A stretch of 64,000 nucleotides of DNA from Rostrohypoxylon terebratum (Eukaryota > Ascomycota > Sordariomycetes > Xylariales > Hypoxylaceae): assembly GCA_022497145.1 (NCBI GenBank), contig MU385855.1, positions 992,001 to 1,056,000 on the forward strand, in the 5' to 3' direction. This document shows positions 44,719-56,925 of the stretch, piece after piece; the first letter of the stretch is position 1, and each line of letters opens with the position of its first letter. Under the pieces are notes generated by a model. The model ran no database searches. It was not told where the DNA came from and saw only the letters and a list, made by a program, of their open reading frames with translations. The translations under genes and the position numbers were made by a program.

Positions 44719-47602
44719 TCATGAGTGTAGGGCTCGGCATCGACCCATAGGGGCAACGACCAAGCGTTCAAATGCATCCAGGCTGTCACCGACAGTTCCA
44801 TCAAGGCAGGATCTCACTGCATCGTGATAAGGTCGCCCCATGTACGACGCAAGCTCGGGCACCTTCTCCTCAAGGATGTAGTCGCGAATTCCCTCGGGGG
44901 ATTGCGTCCGTCTACCCTTGAGAAGATGCCTCAAAGTTGTCCACCGCCCTATTTCCAAAAGAAGGATACCTAAGCTGTAGTAGTCGAATTCCTTCTTGAA
45001 TTTGCTAACACTTGATCCTTTGCTGCTGTCGTATTCAGGGTGCTGGTAGTCTTCTTCCTCCGGGTCAAGACTAGGCCCAACGGTGAAAGCGCTTTCATGG
45101 CTTTCCCTGCTGTGATTGAAGCCGGTCAAGTATGGTGACGTTATCGAATTGGCAAGATGACCTTGTTTGTCCGGGAAGAATAGAACGTTGGACGAAGATA
45201 AATTCATATGCAGCCAACTGCTGGCATGTATTGTCGAGACAATGTTGGCCAGCTTCCATGCTAGCAAGAAAACGGCGTCCAGAGATGGGCGATCTCTGCG
45301 TGACTTCGTTCGATTGATCAGATCTGATAGCGCTATCGTCTGCGGCATGGCTTTATTTTGGCTTTCGTATTCAGGCATGGCCTGCTCTGGAACCCTGAAT
45401 AATATGCCAAATGCTCGATTTTCGGGGATGTGACAAAATCCCACACAAGCCAGTAAGGGTAATGACGGAGTCAAACCACTAAGGCGCGCAAGGGTAGATG
45501 CGAGACCATCTACCCTCTTGATTAGTGTTTCTGACTCGTTTATATAAAGTTCGGCATATTCAAGATACTCAATGACAACAGGGAGCTTAGATCCATCTTG
45601 GTCTTCGACGAATCCCAGTTTCTTATTTGCTTTCATATCAGCCGTTTCCTTCACACGAGAGGAATCAATTCCCATGCCCTTCCCTCGTAAAGTTTCGTTG
45701 TCTTTAAGGGAGGATGTGACCTGCTGCATCACAATCATGAGTTGGATGCGTTGCGAGTCGTATGTTTCTGCGACCGAGGCTGGCCAAGTCGGATCTGAGC
45801 TCGATTGTAGTGCTTCGAAGACGTCGCGGTCGGTTTTCTCTCTGATTCTTTGCACAATCTCTTGGCTCTGTGTATTCCAAAGCTTACCGATGTGATTCTG
45901 CAATGTTCTTCGATGGAGGAAACTCGATTGGTCGACATGCCTTTCATTTTCTGCTTGTATGGTCAAATCTTTTCTAAGACTGGTCAAGATTTCAAGGACT
46001 TCGCTGGCCTGAGTTAATACGTTGGTCTGTTCTGTCCAAAACGCACTGGATTTACCATGTATATTCTCGATACCTGTCGTGAATGCCCATGCATTGAAAC
46101 GAGTTTGTTGAATCAGCGTGAATACATCCGATTGTGACACGGTTGGTAAAAGTTTGCGTACTTGGTCGTACACCAGCCTCACTGACAATAGTGTAAGACC
46201 AGCTTCGACCATGCTCGCATCTGGTCTGTGTAAAGACTCTATCGTAATCATAGCACGAATGAGGCATATAAGGCCATTTCGATGAGCTTCGCTTGCGGAA
46301 GCTTCTTGCATTTCCCTGAGAAGCCGAATTACGCCAGCATTTGGCTCGTTTCCATTGTGAAAGACGTATACTATGAAGAAAGAGGCCATTACAACCTTCC
46401 TTGCCTCACGAAAAGTAGCGACGCCTGCTGCGCCACCAAAAAGGTAGCACAACATCTCCGTTAGTATGCAGCCGAATGACCACACATCGCTGGCGCGGCG
46501 AATTGGTTGCTGCACACAATCAGGAATCTGGAGACATTCTGGCGCAATGTAATCTCCGAAACCACCCTTGAATTTCGAGGCTGATCCTTGGTCCTCGGAT
46601 TTCAGTCTAGAAAGTCCGAAGTCCGAAAGCAAAAATCGAGTGTCCCTAATGAGTATATTTGCAGGTTTTAGATCATAGTGGCATCCAATCAACTTCAGGT
46701 CGCGCTCTTCCCAGAAGTAGTTGTGGACATAGGTAATAGCAGAAGCAATACCCCTCATGCCACGGAAAACTATTTCATCCGTGAGTGCGGGCGGGCGGTT
46801 GATGGAGAAAAGATGGTATAGGTCATAATCTGCGGCCTCCAGAATGATGTAGTCGACATTACGAAGCGTATATGACGTGTGGAATTGGACGATATTGGCG
46901 TGGCGTAGGAGTCTCAGCAGTGATAACATGTGTTGCTCATGGCTGAACTCCCCTCCAGTGGGCTGATGGACGAATTCTTTCACTGCCACTATTACCTAAT
47001 GAATGTTCAGTTAGAGAAGGCTTGTGCATAACTTCCAGGTTAGTAGGTACATAACTTACTGGAGCTTCACCGGTGTCCTTAAACCCCTGGTTTGAATGGT
47101 GCAATGCAACTCTGCTGACTGTTCCAAAGCCGCCCGAACCAAGCTGCTGTTTCGAAACGAATGGCAGGATACATTTGTCACTCAGCTTGCGATGCCACAA
47201 ATTAGGGGTGATAACAGGCGAAGAAAATGCCCATTGCTGGTCATAAAATGTTCGGTATTGATTCGGGATAATGCGCTGCAACATCTGTTCTTCATACGGT
47301 AGCTTCGAGTCAAGCTGCGCTTTGAGGAACTCGTCTCCGTGGTGGATAAAATCCATTACCAAGCCACCACATCGCATGTTACAAAGAATAGCAAAGACTT
47401 TCTTTCCGCCAAACTGGATTGCTTCAAGTGCTTGCTCAATATGGTATGGCTTAATATCACCATGGCGTTCTAGCTCGTCAAGTATAAGGGAAATAGAAGA
47501 TCTATCAAATAACGCCTCCAGGTCCTTCTCAGGGACGAACATGACCCCCTCCCAATTGGGCACACGGAGTTCTGTCAAACGTTGGTAGATCAAGTCGGCC
47601 AT
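44719..47602 (-). CDS. Tandem kinase protein: active-type kinase domain plus C-terminal pseudokinase
   Basis: Exons 47602-47060 and 46995-44719 (phase 0, 64-nt intron with GTAAGT and TTAG) give 939 residues. The N-terminal 130 residues are helical (RLTELRVPNWEGVMFVPEKD) with no name I can assign. Kinase 1 (about 150-450): LGSGGFGTVSRV, VAVKEF (Lys187), HYDLKPANIL (Asp289), DFGLSR (306-308), GDYIAPE, and DVWSFGCILTEML; all catalytic residues are present. Residues about 480-690 are helical and polar. The C-terminal kinase-like domain (about 690-920) has HMNLSSSN where HRDLKxxN is expected (Asp replaced by Asn near 778) and GFNHSR in place of DFG, so it is a pseudokinase. The second half resembles kinase-like regions in fungal proteins with HeLo/prion-inhibition domains (family memory, not verified). 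Confidence 0.85.
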
Positions 47603-48528
47603 ATGTTCTCATTCTTTTCGCGACGTGGCGCAAATTCAAGAGCGCAATCAAAAGATCGTCAAATAGGTGAAGGGAGGAATCCGCGTTGTGTTCACTTTGC
47701 CCGGAGTCGATGTTAAAAACACCATGCGCGCAGCTCTCAGCGGAGCAAATTCGACAGCTCCTAGACTGTATATAAGCCTTGGAAATTTCGTTCGAATTTT
47801 TTATTGACGGAGACTACGAGGCCATGTATGCATCATCCTTGGTGCTTTGGATTGCTAGATGTGACCCTCCAAGAACAGAACTTTTGGGTTTTAACGTCCT
47901 CGGTGCCCAAGTATGGCACGTATCAGCGCTTGTTGCGGCCTAGAATTATCTTCAATTAATATCGCACGCACTCGCATTCTCCAATTGCCGCCCGGGAATA
48001 ACGAACTCGTCCTGAAATTCCAAGATTACTTCCTCAACCCATCCCTCAGGCCTTAACAATCAGACACCGCTAGAAACCAGTGTCTCTATTTATTTTCCGC
48101 GTGGCTGTGGCCGCGCAAGATCAACATCATGGTCAACAAGTTCTTATTTGACTCGTGGGCATTCGTCAATTGATCGTCGGATATTATTTCATAGCTGAGC
48201 GATCTAGGGGCTGAAACTGCTCACTAATTTTCTGTACTTTTAGAGACCGAAATACCTCAAGACGCGGGCCTTATGCTAGAAGGCATACTATTAGGGAACT
48301 GGGACAGAAGTGATCACAAGTCATATTGAACCAAGCCCGCTTATGAAACACCCATAGCTCCTATGCTAGAGAGCGAGAGAGCGAGAGAGCGTAGATATAT
48401 TTGCATTGTCAGGTGTCCTACATCAAGGACCGGACGATAGAAACAACACGGTATCCATGGATGTGCCACCATCTGAATATCTCCATATACACATGGTATG
48501 ATTCACCGCTGACTGAACAGGTCCCTTT
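47603..48528. other. Intergenic, promoter side of the tandem-kinase gene
   Basis: Contains a GAGAGCGA-type short repeat near 48366-48391. No gene seen. Confidence 0.35.
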
Positions 48529-48675
48529 TCACCAAACCTCTTTTTCTCTCTCTTCTTCGCGGCTTCCGGTGTCATCTAACACGAACCAACAAAGCACAAT
48601 AAAAACGAACAAAAACACCGACACGTAGATGATAATGACGGGAATTTCGAACTCTTGTTTACCAGAATCGCCCAT
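48529..48675 (-). CDS. Small single-helix membrane ORF, 48 residues
   Basis: ATG at 48675, stop at 48529. MGDSGKQEFE is followed by about 22 hydrophobic residues (IPVIIIYVSVFLFVFIVLCW) and a strongly charged tail (SREEEREKEV). The composition is that of a bona fide small membrane protein. No homologue comes to mind. An in-frame upstream Met would extend it by 25 Cys/Gly-rich residues. Confidence 0.35.
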   Translation of the reverse strand: MGDSGKQEFEIPVIIIYVSVFLFVFIVLCWFVLDDTGSREEEREKEVW

Positions 48676-49591
48676 AGAGTCCTTTTCTCGACAACCTCCT
48701 TCGAAGCCACCACCAGACATACATGAACACATACGTACACACCTCCGCACACAGGCCGAAGACGATGAGAAAAACCCTAATGCAGAATCAAATGATTAAC
48801 CAGGCCCATGAGGAGGTATCCGTTTGCTTTAGCATGTAGAACGTGCCTATCGCAATTGTGGGTGGGATGGCTAGTAATCCGCCGAAGAGGAAGAAGAATA
48901 TGATAAATCAGCGAATCCATTCAAAGTATCAGGCTCAGATAGTAATCCATCGTTGGTGGATTGTGGTAAGGAAGATTTCATTGTGTATGTTTCTACCAAG
49001 GTCCTATGCTCAGGTGGAGGTGGGTTGATATCGTAGGATATATCAATGATTCGAGTGAAAGGAGAACTGCTTACCTATAAACAAGCGTGGGACATTACGT
49101 ACCTGACTAGAAGCTCAGCACTTGGCACCAAACCTTGAGCTTAGTGCTGACATGACAGGTACTATGTAGTTAGCTCCATCTCAAAGCTCCTCGGCGCTTT
49201 GACTCCTCATGGATAGAGTTCAAATAGCGTACTTGGTATTGATATAGGATTGTAGACCATATGGGCTGAGTGAAGATTAAACTACCTAGTATGAATGGCA
49301 ACAACCTTAAAGTGCAATACTCTAGTTAAGAAGCTTCACGCCCCTGAAAGGAATAGCTATAATTGATTCACCTACTCGAATACTAGGTATATTAAGATGT
49401 TTTTCAACTGCTTCCCCCCGTACTTTTGTGGTAGCTCGACAAGATTATCTCGGATTCCTTTGACAAGCTCTCTCGTTGACATCTTCCCCTTTACATCGAC
49501 CTATGTGAGACTCCCTTAACCAGGAAACTATGATCTCGAGGCTTAAGCTGACTAACGGATCGATAGTATATTCAATCGTTTATCCATATCA
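48676..49591. other. Intergenic region upstream of the F-box gene
   Basis: About 0.9 kb with no recognisable gene. Short open frames only. Confidence 0.35.
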
Positions 49592-51201
49592 ATGGCATCT
49601 GAAGCTTTGATAACGGATAAAACGGTTACCTGGGGTCATCTACCGGTAGAAATACGGTTGATGATCCTTGAGGCACTGCTACAGAATGGTTGCTCTGTGG
49701 CGTCTTCCGCTGTTGTGTCGCGAGAATGGCAGGCAGTCATCGAACCATACAATTTCTCCCAAATTTACCTGACACTATCGCGGCTAGATGGTGTTGATAC
49801 GATGCTTCGTCGTAACCGAGCGCTGGTGAAATATATCTGGTTTCGCATAGAACTTGAGAGCTATGGCTGCTGGACTTGCGCCCCCGCAGTTGTGGACGAC
49901 TGGAGCATCAGCGAGACCGACAATACTACCATCATGATGGCTCTCGAAGGTCTCTTCTTAACGCTCAGTGCATGGCCACCCGGCGGCGACCTGGTGCTTG
50001 ATATAAGCGTTTACTCGCCAAGTGACTCGAAACACTGGTTTAAGTATCTGACGTGCGAACCTGATACTCCCCCGAGCGAGTACAACCAGAACCGACTCCT
50101 GGACCAGGTGGCGCGAATCAAGCCCGATGGTCACCAGCACATTTGGAACACGGGCAATAGGGACTCTGTTCTGCACAATAATGCTATTGACAAGCTATTC
50201 GAGGATATCATGGCTGAGGGGCCATTCATCGATGACGAGGAGGAATGGGAATGGTTCCAACAGCTGCCGGCGGTTCCAGCCGTGACAGGATTTCTTCTAC
50301 GCCAACAAACCCGGCGCCGGTGGAAGCCCTTGGCGCTTCTGGAGATGTTCGCCCGCTTTCCTAGACTCCGAGACATCCACCTCGAACCGTGGAGAGAATG
50401 GGAGAGTGATCGGCATCAGGAACACACCGACAAATGTAAGTATTGCATTGATGTTCATTTTTCTTTTTTGGAGCGGCGTTTATTCGCTATGTCTTTCTTA
50501 TCATCAGCTGTTTACTGATTAGTCTTGGTGTAGGCTATCGAGCGTTGTTTAAATTTTTGGCTTCCACGAATCTCCGAAGACTCGTGCTATTCGAAAATTT
50601 CAACCAAATCTATCCCCGGAGTTACCCTGGTTGCAAACCTTTCCGGATCCCAGATCGTCGGTGTAGTAAGTGGATCGCCATTGTCAGCCTCCAGCTTGAT
50701 CATCTCTCGGCGTCTTTTATCGTGGATGCCAGCTATTTCTTCGATGCTCGCAAGCCCTCCTGGGAATGGCCTAATCTGACTTCCCTGGCGCTCACTTCGC
50801 GGTTGCTTACGCCGGATGAGGGATCGTCCGGTATCGATAGTTTGCTTAGAGCAGCCGCAGCCGCGGCGATGAAGATGCCGAAACTCCAGATCATGGAAAT
50901 CTGGAACGGAAGAGAGGGTTTGGCTGCCCTATTCAGGTACCAAGTAACGGGGGGGCGATACCCACCTGTATTGACTTGGAAAGCCACCTGGGCGTTGACG
51001 CTGCAGCCTTCCATGGTCCAGCTTTGGGAAGCCGCCGCGTCTAAGCATGGTGGAAGCAGATCTATTCGAGTCGTTCATGAAGTGCTGCCCAATAACATCA
51101 TAGGGTCTCATGGAGATGCACTTCGCATTTTAGAGCCCCTGAATACGGTGATTCGACCCATCTCGTTACAACAAATCGAAATAGAGCATCAGTTTCATTA
51201 G
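49592..51201 (+). CDS. F-box protein
   Basis: Exons 49592-50435 and 50534-51201 give 503 residues. The F-box is at about 12-60 (HLPVEIRLMILEALLQ and AVVSREWQAVIEPYNFSQIYL), followed by the common ascomycete layout of a long leucine-rich region without clear LRR periodicity (RLRDIHLEPWREWE, LRRLVLFENFNQIY, PNLTSLALTSRLL, QIMEIWNGR). The C-terminal domain with WKATWALTLQPS and IRVVHEVLP resembles an uncharacterised domain (DUF6546-like) found with fungal F-boxes. Expected to be a substrate receptor of an SCF ubiquitin ligase; the target is unknown. Intron donor GTAAGT and acceptor TGTAG, phase 1. Confidence 0.85.
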
Positions 51202-52130
51202 GGCTGTGCAGCGCATGGCTCAAAAACTCACATAAAAGGTTATATATAACATGGTCCGTACGACTTACACAGGAGGATATCAACAGCATTGTCGATGACT
51301 CCGCATTGCAGTTGGGGTTGGCTGGGTGTCTGGGTCTGGGTGGCGTAGGGCTCTACGATTCTGTTTTTTTTGTTCGAATATCCCAAACAACTTCTTTCCC
51401 CTATCGTGTTGCAATAGACCAACACTATATCCATGGTTAGTTAACATTATGTCACTACTAAACAGCAGTGAAATAATCGAGTCGGCCTTGTTGTTTCACC
51501 TGGGGTTCTGAGGTTGAAGAACCCCCTTTCCTGGGTACCTATATTTCATAGGCATCTTCGGCAAGACTCGTCGTCACTAACCATGGATTTATACACTGTG
51601 GGCTACTATATACAGTGCCCAAATAGAATTACAAGCGTCGCTCCGAAAGACATCTCGAAGTATCCTTGACGACCATGCCACACTCCCATCATCAATTCGT
51701 CGCGTATAATACCACCAATGCATCCTTGGTGCCTTTCTAGTGGCCATAATCCTAATTGTACATTTTTTTTCGCGCGTTGCCACCTAGTACTCCTTTTTTT
51801 AAGACGGACAATGCTCAGCTTCGTACGAGCTCGATACCAGGACTCTGTTGAATAACTCGTAACCGATGCGAAAAGAAAGTCTATAGTCGTGGATTTTAAT
51901 GCAGCATCCAGCCCACTTCGCGACTTCTGTGTCGCATTCAAAAGCAGAGAATATGCTTATTAAGATATTGGGGTGGGGAGATGATGCTGCATGGGGTCTC
52001 CGGCACGCTAGTCCCGCAACTATTGCTGGAGTTCTGTAGCCGGATTACCGAGATCATGTATCAAGGAGGCGGTGGTGAGAGGGGGGAGCTTCTATGATGA
52101 AAGCCATCCAAATTCGAAAGAGGTGGAGGC
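51202..52130. other. Convergent 3' intergenic region
   Basis: About 0.9 kb between the F-box stop and the TOM40 stop. An open frame at 51606-51941 (minus) has no features. Nothing else seen. Confidence 0.35.
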
Positions 52131-53355
52131 TTAAAAGGGGATGTTAGGTGACGCCTGAGGGCCAAGAGCTTCTTGTTGCTCCTGTAGCTCTTCGCCACTA
52201 TTTTCGATGGTGATTCCGAGACCAACTTTGGCGTTTCGCTAGATGTGAAATTAGAAAACGCGGTTTCATGATTATAATTAGACAACTTACAGTGTAGTAA
52301 TCCACGTCAGCGCAGAATGACATCATGACAGATGGTGCCATGCGCTTCTCTAGAATACAACCTAGCTTTCCCTTGGAATCGACCTGGGCTCGGAATACTG
52401 ACATACGAAAATCGTATTTGACGCCGACAGATGTAACACCCTCTTTTTGAAGAGGGCCTCCCATCAATCCTCCTGGGCCAGGAACAACCTGGAGAGTCAT
52501 ATCGGCGCCAGCCTGAACCTTATCAGATATTCTCCGCCAGTACGTCGTGTTCAAGGCACCCTGGGCATGTAATTGCGCAGTCGCAATCCAGTCATCGGAC
52601 TTGTACTTTGCGCAGTATGACAAGGTACAATCGGGCGGTTGGCTAAGGGCAGCCCGTTGCCAGACAGCTTCAATACCAAGAGCAAGTTTGCGGGTGACAG
52701 ACTGAAGGTGGCTGAGCATGTAAATACCAGTCAATCCGCCTTCAAGGTAAGAGGGGTTCAACATCTTGATAGAAGAAGTAAAATCGCTACCAGTGTACTC
52801 ATGATCGATTGAGGCCATGTCCTGCGTGCCTATCTGAAACTGAGACTTGGTAACCAGCGAAGGGTTCCATCGATAGTTGAACCTCGTAGATAACAAGCCG
52901 GAATTATCTACGTTTCCCTGGAGGAATACCTAGAAGATAGGATAAAATACGTCAACGCGACACTCATTTGAAGTAAGCGAGAGATATAGAATGGCATTAC
53001 CGACCTTGTTGGTACCAAAGAGTCCTGCAAAGGCGTAGGGATTCTGATGTTCTCCCATTGCGAGTTGGTGGGAGACTTGGAATAGCGGCGACAAGCTGAC
53101 AACCTTGGTAATGTCTGCTCTTATGCCTGAATGCATGTAGTTGTTGAGGGAAACTTCACGCTGGACCTCCTTTGCGATCGTCTCGACGGTACCGGGGTTT
53201 GACAAGCCGAGCTTGGCTCGTCGCTCCGAGAATGAGTTGTATACATCGGATATAGCGTTAGCGATAGGATTAGATGTTAAAAATCCTAAAGGCGATTGCG
53301 ATTGCGATTGTGATGGTAATGGCTGCGATGGCAGCGATTCGACATTGAGGGCCAT
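52131..53355 (-). CDS. TOM40: Mitochondrial outer-membrane import channel Tom40
   Basis: Exons 53355-53005, 52929-52291 and 52238-52131 give 365 residues. Beta-barrel pore of the TOM complex. A disordered Gln/Ser-rich N-terminus (SQSQSQSPLG, encoded by a short repeat) is followed by the conserved PGTVETIAKEVQREVSLNNY, then strands with FAGLFGTNK|VFLQGNVDN, RFNYRWNPSLVTKSQFQ, YLEGGLTGIYMLSHLQSVT and SFCADVDYYT, and the C-terminal strand KVGLGITIENSGEE. The first junction uses GTCGGT. The nearer GTAATG donor would shift the frame and lose NKVFLQG. The leader is GC-rich with a tandem GCTGCGG repeat at about 53381-53411. Confidence 0.95.
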
Positions 53356-54894
53356 TGTGAAATATGATGCCGTGGGCTGTGGGATGCGGGCTGCGGGCTG
53401 CGGGCTGCGGGCAAACTGACGTCTTTCGCCTTTTCGTCTTTGATAAGGAATGACGACAGTCAACTCGGCCGAGTCGAAGGGAGAAAATTTAAATGTTTGC
53501 TGTCGTCGAAAAGAATAGAGAAATTTCCAGTCCAAAAGTGAGGTGATGAGGGGTGCTAACTAACTTCCTAGGTCTTGCGAGCTCCCGACAATTGGGTTAA
53601 GATGTCGTTTTTTTTTTTAATTAGTTTGCGAGTGACTTGAGAAAAAAATCATTCTTTGGGGTTTTGGCGGCAGTGAGATCAACATCCTTGTCCTAGAGAT
53701 CCCCACATTTGATTGATCGGAATAATCCTAGCACCGTTCCTTTTACTAGGTACCTATGTAGCTGGCAGCTTCCAACTTAGAATTCCGTTCATAGTGTACT
53801 TCGCAGCTTCGTACTTCGTGCATCCATTGGATATTAGGTAACCGACTCTTATTACCTAAACTTTCAAACAACTCCACTCACCTGCAGCGATAATATGTAC
53901 ATGTACATGTACCTAGGACCGTCCTAGGTCTTACCTACCTATTTAATACGTACTTTCCACATGTGACGTTAGTAATTGGTGTAGGTAATAATTCAATTCA
54001 AACTTTTGAATTCCTTCATTCTTGACTCCTATAAGTTAATCCCCGTCTTTAACGCGATCTTGGCGCTTCACATGAGTGAGTTCGAAGAAGATCGAGGCCC
54101 CCTATTCCTATCCCTAGAAATTCAACTCACTTATGACCTTAGGCTTCATAGGCGACACCCAAATTTCAATTCCTTAGTGGTGGCAACGGGTCCAACGCAA
54201 GCATTCAGCATCAAGCTTCCTATGAGCTGTCTGGCTGCGCGACCTCAACCGTGTTACGCTTTCTGCGGATTGTCCTAGTATTTAACGAAGGATGAGGGAT
54301 GGCTATTTTCTGCTTCAAACTCTGTCTGTAAACTGTCCTGTGGTCACCAGGTTTTGAAAACATTGGCCTTCGTCTTCTTCCAGGGGTAGTAATCCCTCAC
54401 TTTGTAGTGAGGCTTTACATTTCCGATCGCAATCCAGATATTTTCAAGTTCAGACCTATCGCGCTTAATCGTCAATTCTCGTATTGCTCGACTGCCTATC
54501 CTATCAAGTTACCTATTTGTAGGTGAAAAAAAACATACCGATTTGCGAATTGACGTAACTGTCACCGCGGCTCTTAACGGCCTAGACGATTCAGGAGCAA
54601 GGACTGCTGAAGCAGGTCGAAATCATGGATACATTATTGTAAGTAGGATGTCCTTGCTTGATGATTGTCTTGTCGTTTGAGCAAGCTTTGCGATGCGTCG
54701 ATTTCGAGATACAGAATCTACGGCAGCATGCCGGTTAGTTTTATTACGCCTATCGGGTAGCCGGATACGGGATTGGCGGACACGCTCTTTGTCAACTCGG
54801 AACTTTCGCTGCCGCCCTTTTAATGCGTGCCATTCGACCCCATTAGTTTTCATTGTCCCTTCGGAGAACGTGCTCTGCCAGGTTCAAGATAGCG
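53356..54894. other. Divergent intergenic region between TOM40 and the phosphofructokinase gene
   Basis: Contains GCTGCGG tandem repeats at about 53381-53411, a poly-T at about 53611-53620, a TACATG repeat near 53897 and several TAGGTA/CCTAGG words (53745-53960). An upstream exon of the following gene could be hidden near 54600-54880; I could not establish one. Confidence 0.4.
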
Positions 54895-56728
54895 ATGCTT
54901 GGTACAATGAAAGGTACTAATTGTATTAGAACTGCGGATATTGCCGCAAATGCCCCGAGATACCGGCGAAAAAGCAGTACTTTCATCGACGGTATCCATG
55001 ATGTCCCGGAGGACGGCGATAGAGCTCCTGCCCAGCTATATAGCACTATGTCTGGAAGACTCTTTCACTCCGGTCGTATTGCTATTGTCATGGTGGGGCT
55101 CCCTGCGCGAGGAAAAACGTGGGTTCCAATTTGGTCTATTACATCAGGCTACTACTAACGCTTCTTAAGCCATATCGCTGTTTCGTTAGCACGATATCTA
55201 CAATGGTATGTGATTTGTCCTCATATGATAAACGCTGTCTCATGTTTGCTAGGTTGGGAGTTAAAACACGAATCTTCCACCTTGGAGACTACCGTCGTGC
55301 CACTGTCGGACAGGGTGGTCATGTACCTGATGACTACTTCTACCCTAATGCATCTCCGTCATCCGTCGTCTTACGACAAAAGATACTCAAGAAATGCCGC
55401 GAGGACATTTACGGTTGGCTCAACCACGAAAATGGCCAAGTAGCAATCTACGACGCAGTCAATCCTACCGCAAGCAGTCGACGCTCGTTAGCCAAGGAGT
55501 TTGCGAAGCATGACGTCCAGGTAGGATAATATATTCAACAAGTGCTTAACGATAAATTCCGTGATTAACACTGCTAGACTCTATTTCTAGAGTCCTATGT
55601 CGATGACGACAATCTGCTTAGAGAAAATGCACGCAATGTCAAAATTGGTTCTCCGGATGTATGAGTCAGACACCTATTCTACTTGAGCGCGGCTGATATT
55701 TGTAGTTTGCCAATATGGACCCCGATGAGGCCGCGAAGCTCTACCTGGAACGGATGGAAACCAAGATTCCTGTCTTTGAGACCATGGACGAAAAAGAACT
55801 CAATTATATCAAGATGATCAACGCGGGCCAGAAGTTCTTCTACAACAACGTATCCTTCAACTATCTCTCTCACCGTATAGTCTTCTACCTAACGAACACC
55901 CACATCAAGTCCAGAGCAACGTTCTTCGTTCGGCCAGGCACGGCGATGGAAGAAGAAAGCTACAAGGCGGACGCGCCTTTATCCGAGGAAGGGCAAAAGT
56001 ATGCTAAAGTGATGACCGAAACCATAATCAAGCATCGCGACCAAGAACGGGTATTACATGGCGGCCCCAATGCGCCTTTACGTCCGCTAGCAGTGTGGTG
56101 CTCAACACGTATGCGTACGTTACAGACAGCGGAAAACTTCAAGGACCTCGGGTACAAAGTTCGTCAGCGTAGCCAGATGGCCGAGATCAACCCAGGGGTG
56201 TGCGAAAGACTCAGCGAACGCGCCATCCGCCGTCTATACCCCGAAGAGGTCGAGAAGCACGAACTAGATCCGTACCACCACCGCTATCCTCGTGCTGAAT
56301 CTTACCATGATCTCGCTGTGCGACTCGAACCAATCATCCTAGAGCTCGAGCGCGAGCAAAACGACCTACTCATCATCGCCCACGAGAGCGTGTTACGCGT
56401 GCTCTATGCCTACCTCATGCATTGCAGCACCATGGATATCCCCAATCTCAAATTCCCGCGCAACGAGATTATCGAGGTCATTCCGGGCGCGTACCAGAAC
56501 GACGCTAAGCGTATCCACATCCCGGGTCTCGACCCCAGGACAGTTCCTGGTTCTCCGGAAGATATACGTATACCCGTGCCGGACAGTGCCAACGACAGCC
56601 CCGCACCGCTGCCCGGCGGCGGTCTCTCGGCACCCGCACTACCACCTATCGTTGTCGAGAAACCGCCGGAGAAGGTTGTAAATACAGTTGCGGAGTCCGT
56701 CAGGGATAAGATCGCAGACGAAGACTAA
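54895..56728 (+). CDS. PFK26: 6-phosphofructo-2-kinase with degenerate fructose-2,6-bisphosphatase half
   Basis: Exons 54895-55118, 55170-55205, 55253-55520, 55578-55658 and 55706-56728 give 543 residues. Makes fructose 2,6-bisphosphate, the allosteric activator of glycolysis. Kinase half: Walker A GLPARGKT (68-75), SLARYLQWLGVKTRIFHLGDYRR, then AIYDAVNPTASSRR and LFLESYVDDD. Bisphosphatase-like half: the RHGE motif is changed to VRPGTA (Pro280 where the phospho-accepting His belongs), while STRMRTLQTAE and the second His (IIAHESVLR) remain. A kinase-only enzyme is expected, as in yeast PFK26, where this His is also replaced. The first exon starts at the Met at 54895; a second Met lies four codons downstream, and an extra upstream exon is possible. 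The C-terminal 70 residues are Pro-rich. Confidence 0.9.
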
Positions 56729-56925
56729 CGTCAAGTCTAAACTTTTCGGTCGCTGTTGATGGATATGGGAAGCGATTCTGTATACACCTCATTTTAGATA
56801 GGGTTTTCATCAGTACGTTCATGAATAGACGAATATCATCATATTGATTGGCATTGGGTATTGGCTATGTGTGATATGCCGGATTGATATGCAACCTTAC
56901 TGTGCATGTATATTGAGTGGTAGGA

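Noticed and set aside
52995..53001. GTAATG donor for TOM40 exon 1
   Set aside because: It gives the wrong phase; the GTCGGT donor four bases earlier yields the conserved NKVFLQG.
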